This document shows, one piece after another, positions 24,642-37,071 of a stretch of DNA of 64,000 bases (positions are counted from its first letter, which is position 1; each line of letters starts with the position of its first letter). The translations under genes were made by a program, and so were the position numbers. Below the pieces are notes generated by a model. That model saw only the letters and a program-made list of their open reading frames with translations. It ran no database searches and had not been told where the DNA came from. Source of the stretch: Cacajao melanocephalus (lineage: Eukaryota; Chordata; Mammalia; Primates; Pitheciidae). The stretch spans positions 17,357-81,356 of the forward strand of contig CAUYLG010076722.1 of NCBI GenBank assembly GCA_963573385.1, read 5' to 3'.

Positions 24642-25046
24642 GTATTAGTCAGCCCAGGCTGCCGTAAGAAAAACATGGCACAGAATGGGTGAATTAAAGG
24701 AAATTAATTTTCTCATTTTGGAGGCTGGAGTCCGAGATCAGGGTGCCAGCATGGTTGGGTTCTGGTGGGGGCTCTATTCCCGGCTTGGAAATGGTCACCT
24801 TCTTGATGTGTGCCCACATGGTCTTTCCTCTTCATGGCAGAGAAGAGGGGCTGAGAGTTTTCTTTCTCCTGCTTATAAAGCCACCAATCCTATCAGATTA
24901 GGACCCCAGCCTTATTACCTCATTTAACTTTAATTACATCTATAAAGAACCTATCATCTCTGCCTCTTGTCATAAAGATATAAGAAGTTTGGGGGTTAGG
25001 GCTTCAACATACGAATTTTGGGGAGAAACAACTGAGTCCATAGCAT
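24642..25046 (-). mobile_element. MLT1-type MaLR LTR, minus orientation
   Basis: The plus strand reads 'gtattagtcagcccaggctg', 'tggaggctggagtccgagat', 'cccacatggtctttcctctt', 'gggttagggcttcaacatac' and 'caactgagtccatagcatgg', the reverse complement of an MLT1-like LTR. Its transcriptional sense is the same as DOK6. Confidence 0.8.
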
Positions 25047-27562
25047 GGTTGCTGGAGAATGTTCCCAGCTTCTTCCCCTGCTATGCATGGCAATGACGTG
25101 TGTCAGCATGAAGATGTCTGAATCACAAGATTGCAGCAGCCTAGGTTTCTAAATCCAGGTGCCCTGGTGATCTGTCTAGGCCTGCATCAGACATAACTTG
25201 AGTGAGAAATAAACCTTAGTTATACTGAGCTATTGAGATTTGGGGTTGACATTATTACTGTTTTAAAAATGATACAACTTAACCTATGTTTCTAATACAT
25301 AACCATCCTAGGATGTTGAAATCATTAGTTGATCTATCTCAGCAAGTACCCTATATCTCATTAAGGGCAGGGACTATGTGTTACCGATCTTTATTTCTCT
25401 AGTTCTTACCATGGTGTTCAATAAATGAAAAATAGTAGCCCAGAGAATAAATGGGGTTTCTGGTGCCACAAAAAGATTTAAATCATATCTAACTGAGTTT
25501 TAGTTACAAGGTGTAGAGTAGCAAAGGCCTCCATGAAAAAAAATTGGATCAGGGATGTATTCAATGTTTAAAAAAAACATAGGTCTATATAAACCCTTGC
25601 TTTAATCCCAAAGAAGTAATGCTAAAACAAAGTGTTTTAGGAACCTAATGCCTTTTCTTTCGACACGTGTCTAATTTGGTAAATCTCTTGCTACGATAAT
25701 ACCAGTTCTGATTTTTTTTTCCCCCTAGGAGAGAGCATTAATTAAATGATTTAGGAAACTGTTTTTATCGAGAAATGAAGACTCTGATCTTAGTTTTTGC
25801 TCAATTAACTTTAAAGTTCAATACATTTTTATTGAGCCCACACATACTCTAATGTGAATTGCTTTTTACTAATTGGTCTGTAGGAATCACAATGACAGTT
25901 TTGGTCACCTTTTAGGCTTCTTTTATTCTCATTTGGAAAGTTCCTCAACTTCATGTCATCAAAGAATGATTTCTGGAATCAAGAATATAAAGAGGCAGTG
26001 ATATGGCTGCTGTTGCCTGTGTGCACAGGCTCAAGATTTCCTCACTTCAATTGAAGCTCTGTGCAATGTTGGTACTTCACGTCTCATGTTTGACTATATT
26101 TTAGTTAACTGCAACTCTTCAATGTTTCAGTCAAGAAATATTTCAGGACCATTTGAAAGAGAAACACGAGTTCTTGTCTAAAAACCTACTGTGTATACCT
26201 TTTGGTAGACTGCACCAACAAGCATAAAAAACTTTCAGGACAGATACCAGTAGTTCAGAAGAAAATCTTAGCATCACAGCAGTACACTCTTTTATGAAGA
26301 AATGTGTACCACTAACACTCTTGATGGCAAATCAAATGATATATGTATTTTAAAAAAAAAAAGAAATCCCCAAGGGCATTGAAAACTCTGGGTTGATACA
26401 GAAAAGTTGAGTCCATATGTGAGAATGTTTTAGAAATTCCTTTACTAATTTAGACCTTATACCTTATATAATATGTATTATGTAATTAATTATATTTTTA
26501 TGCTTTTGTATCATATTTAAGAACTCTCTGCTTTATCTTTCCTCTTAACCACTTGGTTATGCATTAAAGAAAAGATTATTTCTCTTTGTATTTCTGACCA
26601 ACACAGGTTTAGGAATAAAGTAAGCCTACCTCTGACATCACAGAATTCTTAATTGTATGACATATAACATTTGTGTCTATTAACCATCTTTTTATATAAC
26701 TATATTGCAATATTTAAGTAGTTTAAGTTTCTAATCATTAAAAATTGGTAACCATATTTTTCCTAGGTTTCCAAATGGAAGCGATATTATCAAAGTTAGT
26801 GAGACACATATTTTCAGCACCAATTTTGTACTAGTAAGCATCATGCTGAATATGAGTGCTTATGTTTCGAACAGTAATTCATACCAAGGATCAGGGGCTC
26901 ACTTGAATTTTGGTCATGCAGACAGTTGAACTCATCTTGATTTTTGCTTACAATATTTATGAGGTAATATGAAGTGAAAATGTCAAGTCAGCAGTTAAAG
27001 AAAGGAGTTTTGTCTTTCACCGGATAAAGTTTTACATAATCATGAATCTTATCACTTCCTCTGAAGGTCTGATATTTTTTGTGATTTTTCTTCAAAATCT
27101 GCTTGCACAGCAAATTGGTTGTTTTTTACTTTTAAAATGCAAAGTTATGATCCTTATGGTAAAAGAGCAATTGCTCCGAGCTGGCTGGTTTGAGACTATG
27201 AATACATCTCCCGGGCATCATGCTGTGCTGAGGATGATAACCACAGAGCTTCCCAGTCCTTGTTTTTCTTCTACTCCACACTGGGTGAGTGCTCCTTAAG
27301 ACTTAGGCATATAATTATAATTACAAGGGTGACTAAAGGATACTTCTCCAGAATAAATGATGTAGATCCATTCCTACTGTTCATGTCTACATTTTAGGTT
27401 TACAGTAGACTTTAACAATGCATTTGAAAAAGTCTGCTAGTGAAAAAAGTATTCTGACATATCCAATTGTATTTTCTAGTACATACAGTAGTATAAATAA
27501 ATGGCTAAAATTTATACCAAATGATATGCTTTGGACAATGAGCTAATAAAATAAAACCTAGG
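25047..27562. other. AT-rich intron sequence with an L2 3' fragment
   Basis: About 25335-25430 ('agggcagggactatgtgtta', then 'catggtgttcaataaatg') matches the sense L2 3' end. The rest is unassigned. Confidence 0.5.
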
Positions 27563-27575
27563 AAGTGTTGGCCTT

Positions 27576-27705
27576 GGCTGGGGGTGGTGGCTCACGCCTG
27601 TAACCCCAGCACTTTGGGATGCCAAGGCAGGTGGATCATGAGGTCAGGAGATAGAAGTCATCTTGGCCAACTTGGTAAAACCCCATCTCAAAAAAAGAAA
27701 AAAAA
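27576..27705 (+). mobile_element. Alu with central deletion, TSD intact
   Basis: Only the left arm is present, from 'ggctgggggtggtggctcac' to 'gtaaaaccccatctc', joined directly to an A tail. aagtgttggcctt (27563-27575) and aagtgctggcctt (27706-27718) form a 13-bp target-site duplication with one difference, so this is a complete insertion event whose middle and right arm are missing. The 'gatcatgaggtcaggagat' stretch is AluS/Y-like, not FLAM. Confidence 0.88.
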
Positions 27706-27718
27706 AAGTGCTGGCCTT

Positions 27719-28377
27719 TGGCTTAGGTTTGCTAGGATGACTGGCCATGCTTACCTGCCAGTCTGCCCTCTAAATTGTCACCAATCTCATCACCAGTACC
27801 CCCATCAGTCCAGACCCAGGGAACACAATGTTCTACTTTTACTTCTCTAGATCAAGTATGGACAAGACCTCCCACCACTGGCTCCTTTTAATAATCGTGA
27901 GATCATCTGGAATTTACAAAATAGATGCATAAAATTATGGACAATTTCTCAGTTATCTATGAACAAACAACACCCAAAATTCAGAGAAGGAAAAAAACAC
28001 AAATGAACTGTGTCCAAAGGACAAATCTTTAAACTTGGAGACAACAGAGGGAAAAACACAGATACCAAATTCCTCTATCAAGTAGAAAGATCTTAAAAAA
28101 ACCAATGTGGGCAGGTAAAAATGGAGTGAAAATTCTGAATAATTGTTCTTTATGAAAGAAAATGACTTGTTATTTAAAATTTTGAGTGGAAGTCTATTGA
28201 AATGATGGAACAGACAAAACAGTTAAATTGTTTTCCATAGAAAGAGGAAGAAAGGCATAACCAGAAAGATCCAGGGGAGGGGATCCTGGAGGTAGTACTG
28301 GTAAGTGATGCGAAAATAAAAACAAAACATCAACAAAACCCCAACAACAACATCCAATGCATTTATATATATAAAAC
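27719..28377. other. Unique intron sequence
   Basis: No repeat or gene recognised. An open frame of 129 codons on the minus strand (28583-28194) runs across this segment into the THE1 LTR and has no family resemblance. Confidence 0.5.
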
Positions 28378-28669
28378 TGATATAGTTTGGCTGTGTCCCC
28401 CACCCAAATCTCATTTCCCTTGTGTTGTAGGAGTGACCTAGTGGGAGATAATTGAATCATGGGGGCAGTTTCCCCCATACTGTTCTTATGATAGTTAAGT
28501 TTCACAGGATCTGATGGTTTTATAAGGGGAAACAGCTTTTGCTTGGCTCTCGTGATTGAGAGGCTTCCTAAGCCACATGGCACTATAAATCCATTAAACC
28601 TCTTTCTTTTGTAAATTGCCCAGTCTTGGGTATGTCTGTATCAGTAGTGTGAAAATGGACAAATACATA
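28378..28669 (+). mobile_element. Solo THE1-type LTR with internal deletion
   Basis: It begins TGATATAGTTTGGCTGTGTC, contains 'tgaatcatgggggcagtttc', 'gatggttttataaggggaa' and 'ttaaacctctttcttttgta', and ends in 'tgaaaatggacaaatac'. It is about 290 bp instead of the usual ~360, because the CT-rich/'gccatgtaagacgtgcc' portion is missing. Flanking aaaac/ataac could be a 5-bp target-site duplication with one change. Confidence 0.88.
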
Positions 28670-29854
28670 ACTTTTAAAGCCAGTTTTAAAAAAAGTGCAT
28701 CATAGATTTTAGGTCAGTGAATCTCTAAAAAATGTAAACTCCTTTTCATAGTCAAGATTTTAAAAATAGTAATCATATCTTAAAAATATTCATTTTCTTA
28801 TAAGAATTTGTATTTCCCAATGGCTATCAGAATGCGATTACACTATTACACTCTCAGTACATCTAGGTAGACAGAAATGGCTGAACAAGCTCATAACTAC
28901 TAAGCAAACACAGGACCTAATACTTTTCAGAGAAATTAGTGTAGTAGAGACTTTACTATTACCTTAGTGCAAAGGGCTCCAGACTGGTAAAATAATTTCA
29001 GCTTAGGTTTTTTTTTTTTTTTCTCCTTAAAATTTTAAGAGACATACGACCTACCCTAGATTGATATTAGAATCTGACCTTGAATAAATATTTAGTGGTT
29101 TTATAAGAAGAAAGTTATAAACTTAAAAATACATCAAATGTAGTGAAACCTCACTATTATTACAAGACCATGAATTCATTTTAAGAATGTGATAAATCAT
29201 GTCCCCTGGGTGAAGACGGAAGCATTAAACATCTCCTTACATAGAATCCCGAAACCTAAGTCTTATCTAGGATGTGTGACAATATCACAAAGGGGTCATT
29301 GCATAAAGACGATGATTTGGTTGGTTGTAGTTTACGTCTAAATCCATGTCTATGAATGATTGTGAAGCAAGGGTTCATTTCAGACACTTATGGATTCCAA
29401 ATATATGCTATATCCAAGAAAGCAGCATATTTACTACAAGCAATATTTTAATAGTTTTATTTAAAACTTTAAGAAATATTGTTTGCTTATTTAAAAACTC
29501 ACAAAAACAAGGCAGGTGAGGACATGCTGCATTTAATTTTATGGAGATCCTACTCCACACAGGCACAGCAAAAATATAGTACTGTAATCATCTTGCAAAA
29601 GATATTACATTATTAAAATAGTTGCAAAATCAGTTTGAGTTTGATGCTAGTGTAAGAGACCAAGATTATTTTGAATGGGGTAATTAACCTGCCAAAAAAT
29701 TAACAGAACTGTATTACAGGATCTGAAGAAATTATGTATTTGGTAAGTTTCACCCTGAATGAAAATAGTCCTCGTGGAGGGCAATGATGGATAGAGCTTT
29801 CTTTCAGGACTCTGTTACACACCTCCCGCACTTGGTTGCTGTATTAAATCTTAC
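28670..29854. other. Intron sequence next to the PTB exon
   Basis: AT-rich, with a poly-T at about 29009-29023 and no repeat family recognised. The final bases, 29854-29850, are the splice donor GTAAG of the neighbouring exon on the minus strand. Confidence 0.55.
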
Positions 29855-30044
29855 CTTCCTGACTCAAACGTGAACCACGTTGAGTCCCGACCATATCTCC
29901 TCAGTGAGCTGAGAGGCCACATCACCAGTTTGACCTTGGCATTGTGGATATCCCAGAGATAGATATTTTCATGAGTGATCTGCATTGTGCATTCACCATA
30001 AATATCCAGATTTGGCGTAGGCATAAGATACACATTGAATCGCT
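29855..30044 (-). CDS. DOK6: DOK6 coding exon, first half of the PTB domain (likely exon 5)
   Basis: DOK6 is a membrane-recruited adaptor that binds phosphotyrosine on receptor tyrosine kinases such as RET. This 190-bp exon supplies the first half of its IRS-type PTB domain. The minus-strand acceptor is TTTCATTTCTTCACAG|AG with a good pyrimidine tract; the donor is GGAAG|GTAAG. The exon opens by completing a Glu codon (G|AG), then reads 62 full codons beginning [18 protein letters not shown], and closes with AG, the first two bases of an Arg codon. The block [19 protein letters not shown] carries the two arginines, 15 residues apart, that align with the phosphotyrosine-contacting Arg212 and Arg227 of IRS1. 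Variants TPNLDIYGE and [10 protein letters not shown] fit DOK6 and not DOK5 (SPNLDVHGE, TYEYICLWDV, from memory). The frame is intact, so this is a real exon, not a retrocopy. Confidence 0.97.
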
Positions 30045-33044
30045 CTGTGAAGAAATGAAAAATGGAGAAAATTAAGTAAAAAGAGGTGCGACTGTCTATG
30101 GCCTTACTATATTAATTTGTATATCTACAGACTGCAGGCAACATTACCATGTCCCTTGGTGATATGGATAAACATTGCTGAACACTACATCCTTCCACAT
30201 TTGTATGAGAAAAGGAGTTCATTAATGTGTTCTGAATCATTCATTCATTCATTCACTCACCTAACAACTTTTCATTGCATGTATTTGGTGATGTTTAAGT
30301 AGTTAGATTGTACGATGGAAAAATAAGGGCAAAAGTTAAGTGGAGTCTCTGCCCAGATTGTGCTTATGGTCTGCTCCTTCACACTATCTAAGAGGATATC
30401 ACAGATACAATTGCAGTGAGGAATATCTTATTTATTCTACTTGGGCAAGATCTTACTTGATTTTACCTTTGTTGATGTGAAGTATTTAATGCACACTCAG
30501 ACTGACTCACTAAGCACTGCAAAAAATAATTTAGTTTGTATCTCAAAACAAATTGTAGTCACGGTCAAATTTAGCATCTGATAATTGCAGATATTCATTA
30601 TAGCCTTCCGCAGAACTCAAGGCATTGCTTTGGTAAGCAAAATAAAAATACTTTACTTTCTTCATTCCTGGGTATCCTTTGGTTGAAAATATGATTGTTA
30701 GACAATCATTTCAAACCTTACTTTGTAACTGTCTGTGTATCGTAAAGGCTATTGCAAAGTTATGCTGCCTTTGATTCCCACTTAAATGCATTAAACAGAT
30801 TTTATTTTGAAATATAAGATTAGTTTGTAAGTTCCAGGAAGTAAAAAACTTGGTATGCCTTACAACATATGCTATAAAGTATCCCTAGTTCCTAGCATCA
30901 TATCCTTACATTAAGTGTCCAGTAAATATTTAACTGTATGACTGAAGTCCATCTATGCCATGACAAATTATAAGATCCAATAATTGAAAAATTACAAAAA
31001 AGTCATGATAACAAAAAGTTTAAGAATTACTGGCAGATATACTTCTTTGGGTTAGAATTTAATTGTGAGTAGTGCTTTAAAGTCAGTGCTGTTGAATTAT
31101 TTTGAGAGATGAAATAGTGCAGCTGCAGATGGAAAATGATTGATATGTTTACGAATGTACTATTATACATCATAATGCCATAATCTTAAATGTTACATGT
31201 TTGCTGGTACTGAGCTGAAATTCTATAATAGAAAGACTCTTTTCTCTGGCAGATATTTTACTTAGTAAGGATTCTCTAATGCCAAAACTCCAATATTCGG
31301 ATTCCAAATTAACATAAACATGATAGTTTAACGTTTACTAGTCATAAAGGCAATATTTATACTCATGTGTCTTGATATTTTGGTCAAATTTTATGGAATG
31401 ATTCAATTTTTAAGATTATTGACCCATGAAACTAATATGTATATGGATTTCACATTCATTTCCTAAGAAATGACAAATTGCAATCAATTATATGGCTGAA
31501 AACTGAAGAAAGAACACTGCCTCATTAATTATCTGCAATGAAAAGCCCAAGTATATACGTAGTCCCAATAGCTTAAAATTCTTATGTGCAACCAACTCAA
31601 GTATTAACATTTAGCATAAACACATTACTCACATTCCCACCATAATTCCCACTCCAATGGGATTAGTAGTAAATCAAAGGGGCATGATCTAATATAAAAC
31701 TATAAATGAAACTTGGACCCAAAGAGTTTACACAGGAATACAGACAAGGCTGAACATCAATCTTCTTTTCTTTGGTCAAGAACCTTTTGATAAAGTTCAG
31801 CTCTTACATTTGGAATTAATCACATGTCAGTGGCACCTGTTGTGCATAGAGAAAATATTTTGTTATAAAAATGAAAAGTAAAAGTTTTCTTTATATTCTT
31901 TCCTTTCCATCAATTCCAGAGTCTGAATTAGCAACCAGAAACATCATTGCCAAAATGCCAATACATAATACTTATTCCAAAATATTAAACATCATTAACC
32001 AGTATTGTTGCTTATGACTATATTGACCCTTGATATTCATGCCCATAGTGTGATAGTTAAAAACATAAAATGTTAAAGGACCTTGACATTGAGTGTCCTT
32101 CAAACGGATGGTACGTGAAACATTACCTATAACAGTGGACCCAGAAGGACCATTACATTTTCATTGAAATGTTTGTGTGCTCAAATGTTAGCAGATAAAG
32201 CCTAGGAAAAAGAAGCAGGGAGAGAGTACAAGCATCACACTGGATACTGGAGAAAGCGGAAAAAAATCAGGTGAATTTAATAAGATTCACATGATATAGG
32301 GCTCTGCCTCTATCTTGGTCTCTGTCTCTATCTCTGTTTATCATCAAGGCCCATTAAAAAAAAAAAAACCAGTAATTGGATAACTTGCCCTAAAGGAATT
32401 TTTCCAGGGCCATCTCTAGTCAATATAAGCAGGTGAAATTGACCCGTGGTGCCCCTACCCTCTTGCCTGCCTTCTGCTTTCCCTGTCCTCACATAGTTTT
32501 TAACCCAGCAACTGAAGTCAACCCTTTTTGTTATGGTATAGAACTCTCCGATCTTCCTTTGGATGCTATGTCTAGCAACTTTCCAAAGAAATTTTACTGA
32601 GATATATTATTTTTAATTTTCAAATATTCAGAATCTATTCTCTCCTAATGGCTAATTTCTAAGAATTTCAGATTCAATTAAAAAGTGAACAAATTTAATC
32701 CAGCAGAAAACTAGGCACATAAAGATGAAGGCAGCACATCATGTTACCTAAGTATATTTAACTGAATTCCATGATAATGAGGAAGAAAGCTTTCTGCCTT
32801 GACAATGAATATATCACTGTGTTCTCTTAATAGCATAGAACACTTTGTTTTACTGAAAAATGTGTTAAGGTTTTTTGCTAGAAAGACCATTTCAAAAGGG
32901 AGTGGTTAAAATTGGCTCCATTAAAATGATTTTTAAAAAATGTTTATCTTTGTGAAACAATTCTATCAAGCAGGCATTTTAAATCACTCTCGAATTATGC
33001 TGCTTTTTAAATTTAAGAACCCATGTTTGGTTTTTATTTCCTAT
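30045..33044. other. AT-rich intron sequence with an L2-like piece
   Basis: The acceptor region of the PTB exon lies at 30045-30090. About 30825-30945 ('agtttgtaagttccaggaag', 'ccctagttcctagcatcata', 'tccagtaaatatttaactg') resembles the sense L2 3' end. Four CATT units lie near 30238. Otherwise nothing was recognised. Confidence 0.5.
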
Positions 33045-33240
33045 AGTAATGGTTTTCAGACTTCAGTGTGCATCAAGATTACCTGGAGGCCTTATTTAAA
33101 CACAGAATGCTGTGCCCCCTCCAATGTTATCATTTCTGGTACAGTAGGGCTGGGTTGGAGCCAGATAATTTACATTTTCTGTTTATTCCCAAGAGATGTT
33201 GACACTGCTGCTCTGGGACCACACTTTGAGAACTGTTGAT
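33045..33240. mobile_element. MER5A-type hAT-Charlie DNA transposon relic
   Basis: The left end 'taatggttttcagacttcag' and right end 'ccacactttgagaactgttg' are degenerate terminal inverted repeats. Between them, 'tgcatcaagattacctggag' and 'agataatttacattttctg' follow the ~190-bp non-autonomous MER5A consensus. No transposase is encoded. An open frame of 99 codons crossing it is chance. Confidence 0.85.
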
Positions 33241-36200
33241 TTGTGAAACTCACATTAAAAATATTGGCAGGGAAGCAGCAATATCAGAGAAGCCACGAGG
33301 AATGACTTTGGAAAATGATACCGTGTACCAGCAGAACAAACCAGCACTTCTTTTTTTCAGGAGTGTTATCTAACATCTGCCTAAATAACTTAATCCCATC
33401 TCAACTGATTCATGTCTGATTTGGTAAGAAAGAGTTCTTATGCAAATTGAAATGAAGGAAGAGATGGGAGCGTAGAAAGAAAGGAGACATATGGAAGATG
33501 GTTTACAATTTATCAAGATATGTGTATTCCAGCTATTTTTCTTATAAGATGATTGACAACAATAAAACATTATTAAAGAAAACTGAACAACTTATCCCCA
33601 AATACCCAACAGTACTGAAAAGGAAACTAATTGTCTAAATAATGATAATATCCTAAAACATAAATATTCTAATCTAATTAGTAATTCTAATTCTAATAAC
33701 AAATCAAAATGTGTTTATTCACAAAACATTTAAAACTACAGAGTTAAAAACACATTGCCCATGAATTTGCATGTTGGTAAAATTTAGAGTCCCATGTTAG
33801 CTAATACGTAAGAAAGTATAATTTAATTTTAAATGGTTAAAACAAAAAGGTGAAATATTAAATATTGTAAATATTATATAATTATACTATAATAAAATAT
33901 ATAAATAATTTTATTATATAAAGATTGCATCCAACAAAGATACTAGTATTGAATCTACAATTATGTTTACAAAGGCATTTTTTTTACTAGGGCTGAATGA
34001 TGAGGTCGAAAGGAATAGACCATGCCCAAAGAGGGCCTGAGATACAGGTGTAAGGCTACAACTACAACAAGAGTCTAGATGGGACTGCAAAACTAGGCTT
34101 AGACGAATTGAATAGATCCTGGGCTGGCAAAATAGGGTGGCTGCACTCGGAAAAGGGGCAGTGAGGCTCCAGGTGGAGCGTGAGGGGATTGAATGGGTCA
34201 TCAGTGCCAGGAAGAACTGAAATCTTCCCTGTCAGCCAGTGAGTTTTTAAATAGGTCCGTTTTATGCAGGAACAAATCCAAGTCTAGCTGTGAGTCTGAG
34301 ACTGGCAGGTGGAGATAAGTGGAGCTTGCAGTTGCCTTGAGAAGCAAAGGATCAGAGACGAGGGTTTCTGACAGGAAGTAGCACACCATCTAGTGAGTAG
34401 AAATGAGGGCACAGAAAACAAACAGGTGACAAGTCCTTCAACCCCTTGATAATTTCTCTTTTGTAAGAATACAAATGGAAAACTATGTTTAATGGAGAAC
34501 CATACAGGAAACAGACATATCTGTTCAGGTAAACTGCCCTTATACTAAGTAAGACTCTATCTATTGAGAGAGGCTTTTGGAATGTATGTATTAAATAACT
34601 GGGCATCTAACACATGGTGAACATTCAGTGGATTGTGACTACAGAGACATAAAATGCACTTTTGTGTATTACTTCATTAGAATAAATTTGAAAAATGTCC
34701 ACTGGAGGCCAATACATTATTTTCAAAGAAGTTTCAGTTGTTAGCTTGTTACTGAACACTTTTATCCACTGTATTTCATTTCTTCCACTACTTCAGAAGT
34801 CATAGGTTAAAAGAAAACAATGGAACATGGAATGAAGTATTAGACATAAATATTTCAGAAATCAAGAGATTCATAAGTATTAACTCATTAGGTTTTCCAC
34901 AGAGAAGAGTTAAATCTAACAATATCTTCGGCTAAGTGAGTGTGAACTTCTTATATTATACTCTTACCTTCTCTTCCTCTTAAAAGCCAAAAATGGCTCA
35001 AAAGAAGAAATTGTACAAAAGGAAAGGCATTCTTTATCTAGATCATTGGTGACATAATGATTTAGGCTGTAAACAATTCCTTGCGCAAAACTGAACCTGT
35101 ATCTCATGAGGCTTAAATATTTGTTAAAATTCATTAATTAAAATTTCTAGGCATTATTAAATAAATAAAACAAATATTTACATAAATGTATACAGTAGAT
35201 GTAAACTGGTTATATAATGATTCAAAGTAGCTGTAAGTATTGGATAATTACTTTTTTCCCCATTCTGCTGTACTTTATACCCATCTATTGTTTTTCCCGT
35301 AAGTATATATAATTAGTCACAGCCAAAACTTGCATGGCCTGCGCCTATCTGAGCATAAACAGCAGATGTTAACCCTACATAGGAGAATTTCACTTCATTG
35401 TTTCTATTAACGAGTGATTCCATAAAGTTAAGAATCACTTCTATATACAACTAATGGGTCAAAATAACTTTAAAGATTTAACTGAAATTCTCTGATGGCA
35501 AGAGTCCTCAAATTTCTTTCAAAATATCACATGATAAAAAACCCAATATTTATGGAAGACATTATTTAGGTTAAATCTGTTACTGTTGCTAATTCATTAA
35601 AATAACCAACTTTAGTAGGGTGTAATCTAGGAAAATGGTTTTTCTTCCACCCTTGCTCTCATACAACTATGAAATTTCCCCTTCTTGCCCCTGGTGGTAT
35701 CTTAGGCAGGGATTAGTGCTTAATTCACTATCACCCCTAAGGATATTGTCATCTTCATGTGTCAGATTAGTTGACTGGTGTAATTTAGAAATTTTAAAGT
35801 CTCAAATAAGTGGCAGTTTCTCCTCTTCTTTCAGGTTAAGTCCATTACTGAGAATCCAGCAATGAGAATGAGAAAGATAGAATACGCTCTTTCCTGCTTG
35901 TTCCATCACCTTCTTTCCCTGGCGACTCTCCCCGCTCCTTTTTCTTTTTCTTTTGACTTCTCCAGGGTAAGAATGATGAAAAGAAAAGGGGGTAAATTCC
36001 TTAATAGTTGTTACTATTGAAAGTTCTTTATTTTTGAATTCTTAATAACAAGATGTATTCAAATGCTACCTCTCTCTTAGTGGGGTGTATGACATGTTCC
36101 TAAGATCCATCCCAACACCTCAGATGTCTCCCTTGCTCCCTGCAGGGGAGGTGCCTTGATTAGACATGGAGCTTACTAGCCTTAGCTCCTATTTTCTATC

Positions 36201-36756
36201 TTTATCTTCTTTCTGCTGGAGCTCCTTCTCACAGGCAAGAGTTTTCCTGGTGTGGGTCTTTTCAAGATGACTCAAGATGTGCACTTGTTCCACCAAATGT
36301 GGCAGTGTATTTTGTTCAGTTGCTGACCCATTCTCCTTGTCTGGATATCACAAACAGCCTCAGATCCATCTTGCATCCTGACCTCAGGTTCACTATGGTG
36401 AAAACTGAAACCACTACTTCCCCAAACTCAGGTTCTTCCCCAAGCTCTCTTGCACACTGCTCGGGTACCAGCTGGGGGCAGCACTACCTGATTCTACAGT
36501 TCTACCAGCCTGGGTGAGGGGAGAAGCCATTCTCCCCTCCTGACAAACAATCAAAATTCTACGAGTAGTTGTCTTGGCCTTCCTCTTTCATGGGGCTTGA
36601 GAGGGGTAAATGCCCCTCCCTTCTGCTCTTCTCCTATAAAAGACTTTGAAAGAATTCCCTTCACATCTCTCTTAACATTTCCTGTTTTTTTTCACCCACT
36701 ATCCATAGTTCTGTGGCTGCAGTACAGAGACAATAAGAAAGTTCAATTCTGTATTC
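33241..36756. other. Intron sequence with two unexplained GC-richer blocks
   Basis: 33990-34400 and 36080-36600 are clearly less AT-rich than their surroundings, and I cannot match either to a repeat family. Open frames there (95, 62 and 84 codons minus; 72 plus) are not convincing. The rest is AT-rich, including a very AT-rich patch at 33840-33920. Confidence 0.4.
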
Positions 36757-37058
36757 CCCTATTTTTTTTTTTTTTTGTGAGATGGAGTTTTGCTCTTGTT
36801 GTCCAGACTAGAGTACAATGGCAAGGTATTGGCTCACTGCAACCTCTGCCTCCTGGGTTCAAGTAAATCTGCCTCAGCCTCCTGAGTAGCTGGAATTACA
36901 GATGCCTGCCACCACGCCCAGCTAATTTTTGAATTTTTAGTAGAGATGGGGTTTCACCATGTTGGCCAGGCTGGTCTTGAACTCCTGGCCTTAGATGATC
37001 CTCCTGCCTTGGCCTCCCAAAGTGCTAGGATTACAGATGTGAGCCATGGTGCCTGGCC
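36757..37058 (-). mobile_element. Full-length AluS with 13-bp TSD, minus orientation
   Basis: A T-run is followed by 'tgagatggagttttgctctt' through 'tgtgagccatggtgcctggc'. caattctgtattc (36744-36756) and caattctatattc (37059-37071) form the target-site duplication, with one difference. Confidence 0.94.
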
Positions 37059-37071
37059 CAATTCTATATTC

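Noticed and set aside
28194..28583. 129-codon open frame, minus strand
   Set aside because: It straddles the THE1 LTR edge; chance frame.
33434..33446. ATGCAAAT octamer considered as a POU-factor site
   Set aside because: A single 8-mer in an AT-rich 64-kb window is expected by chance.
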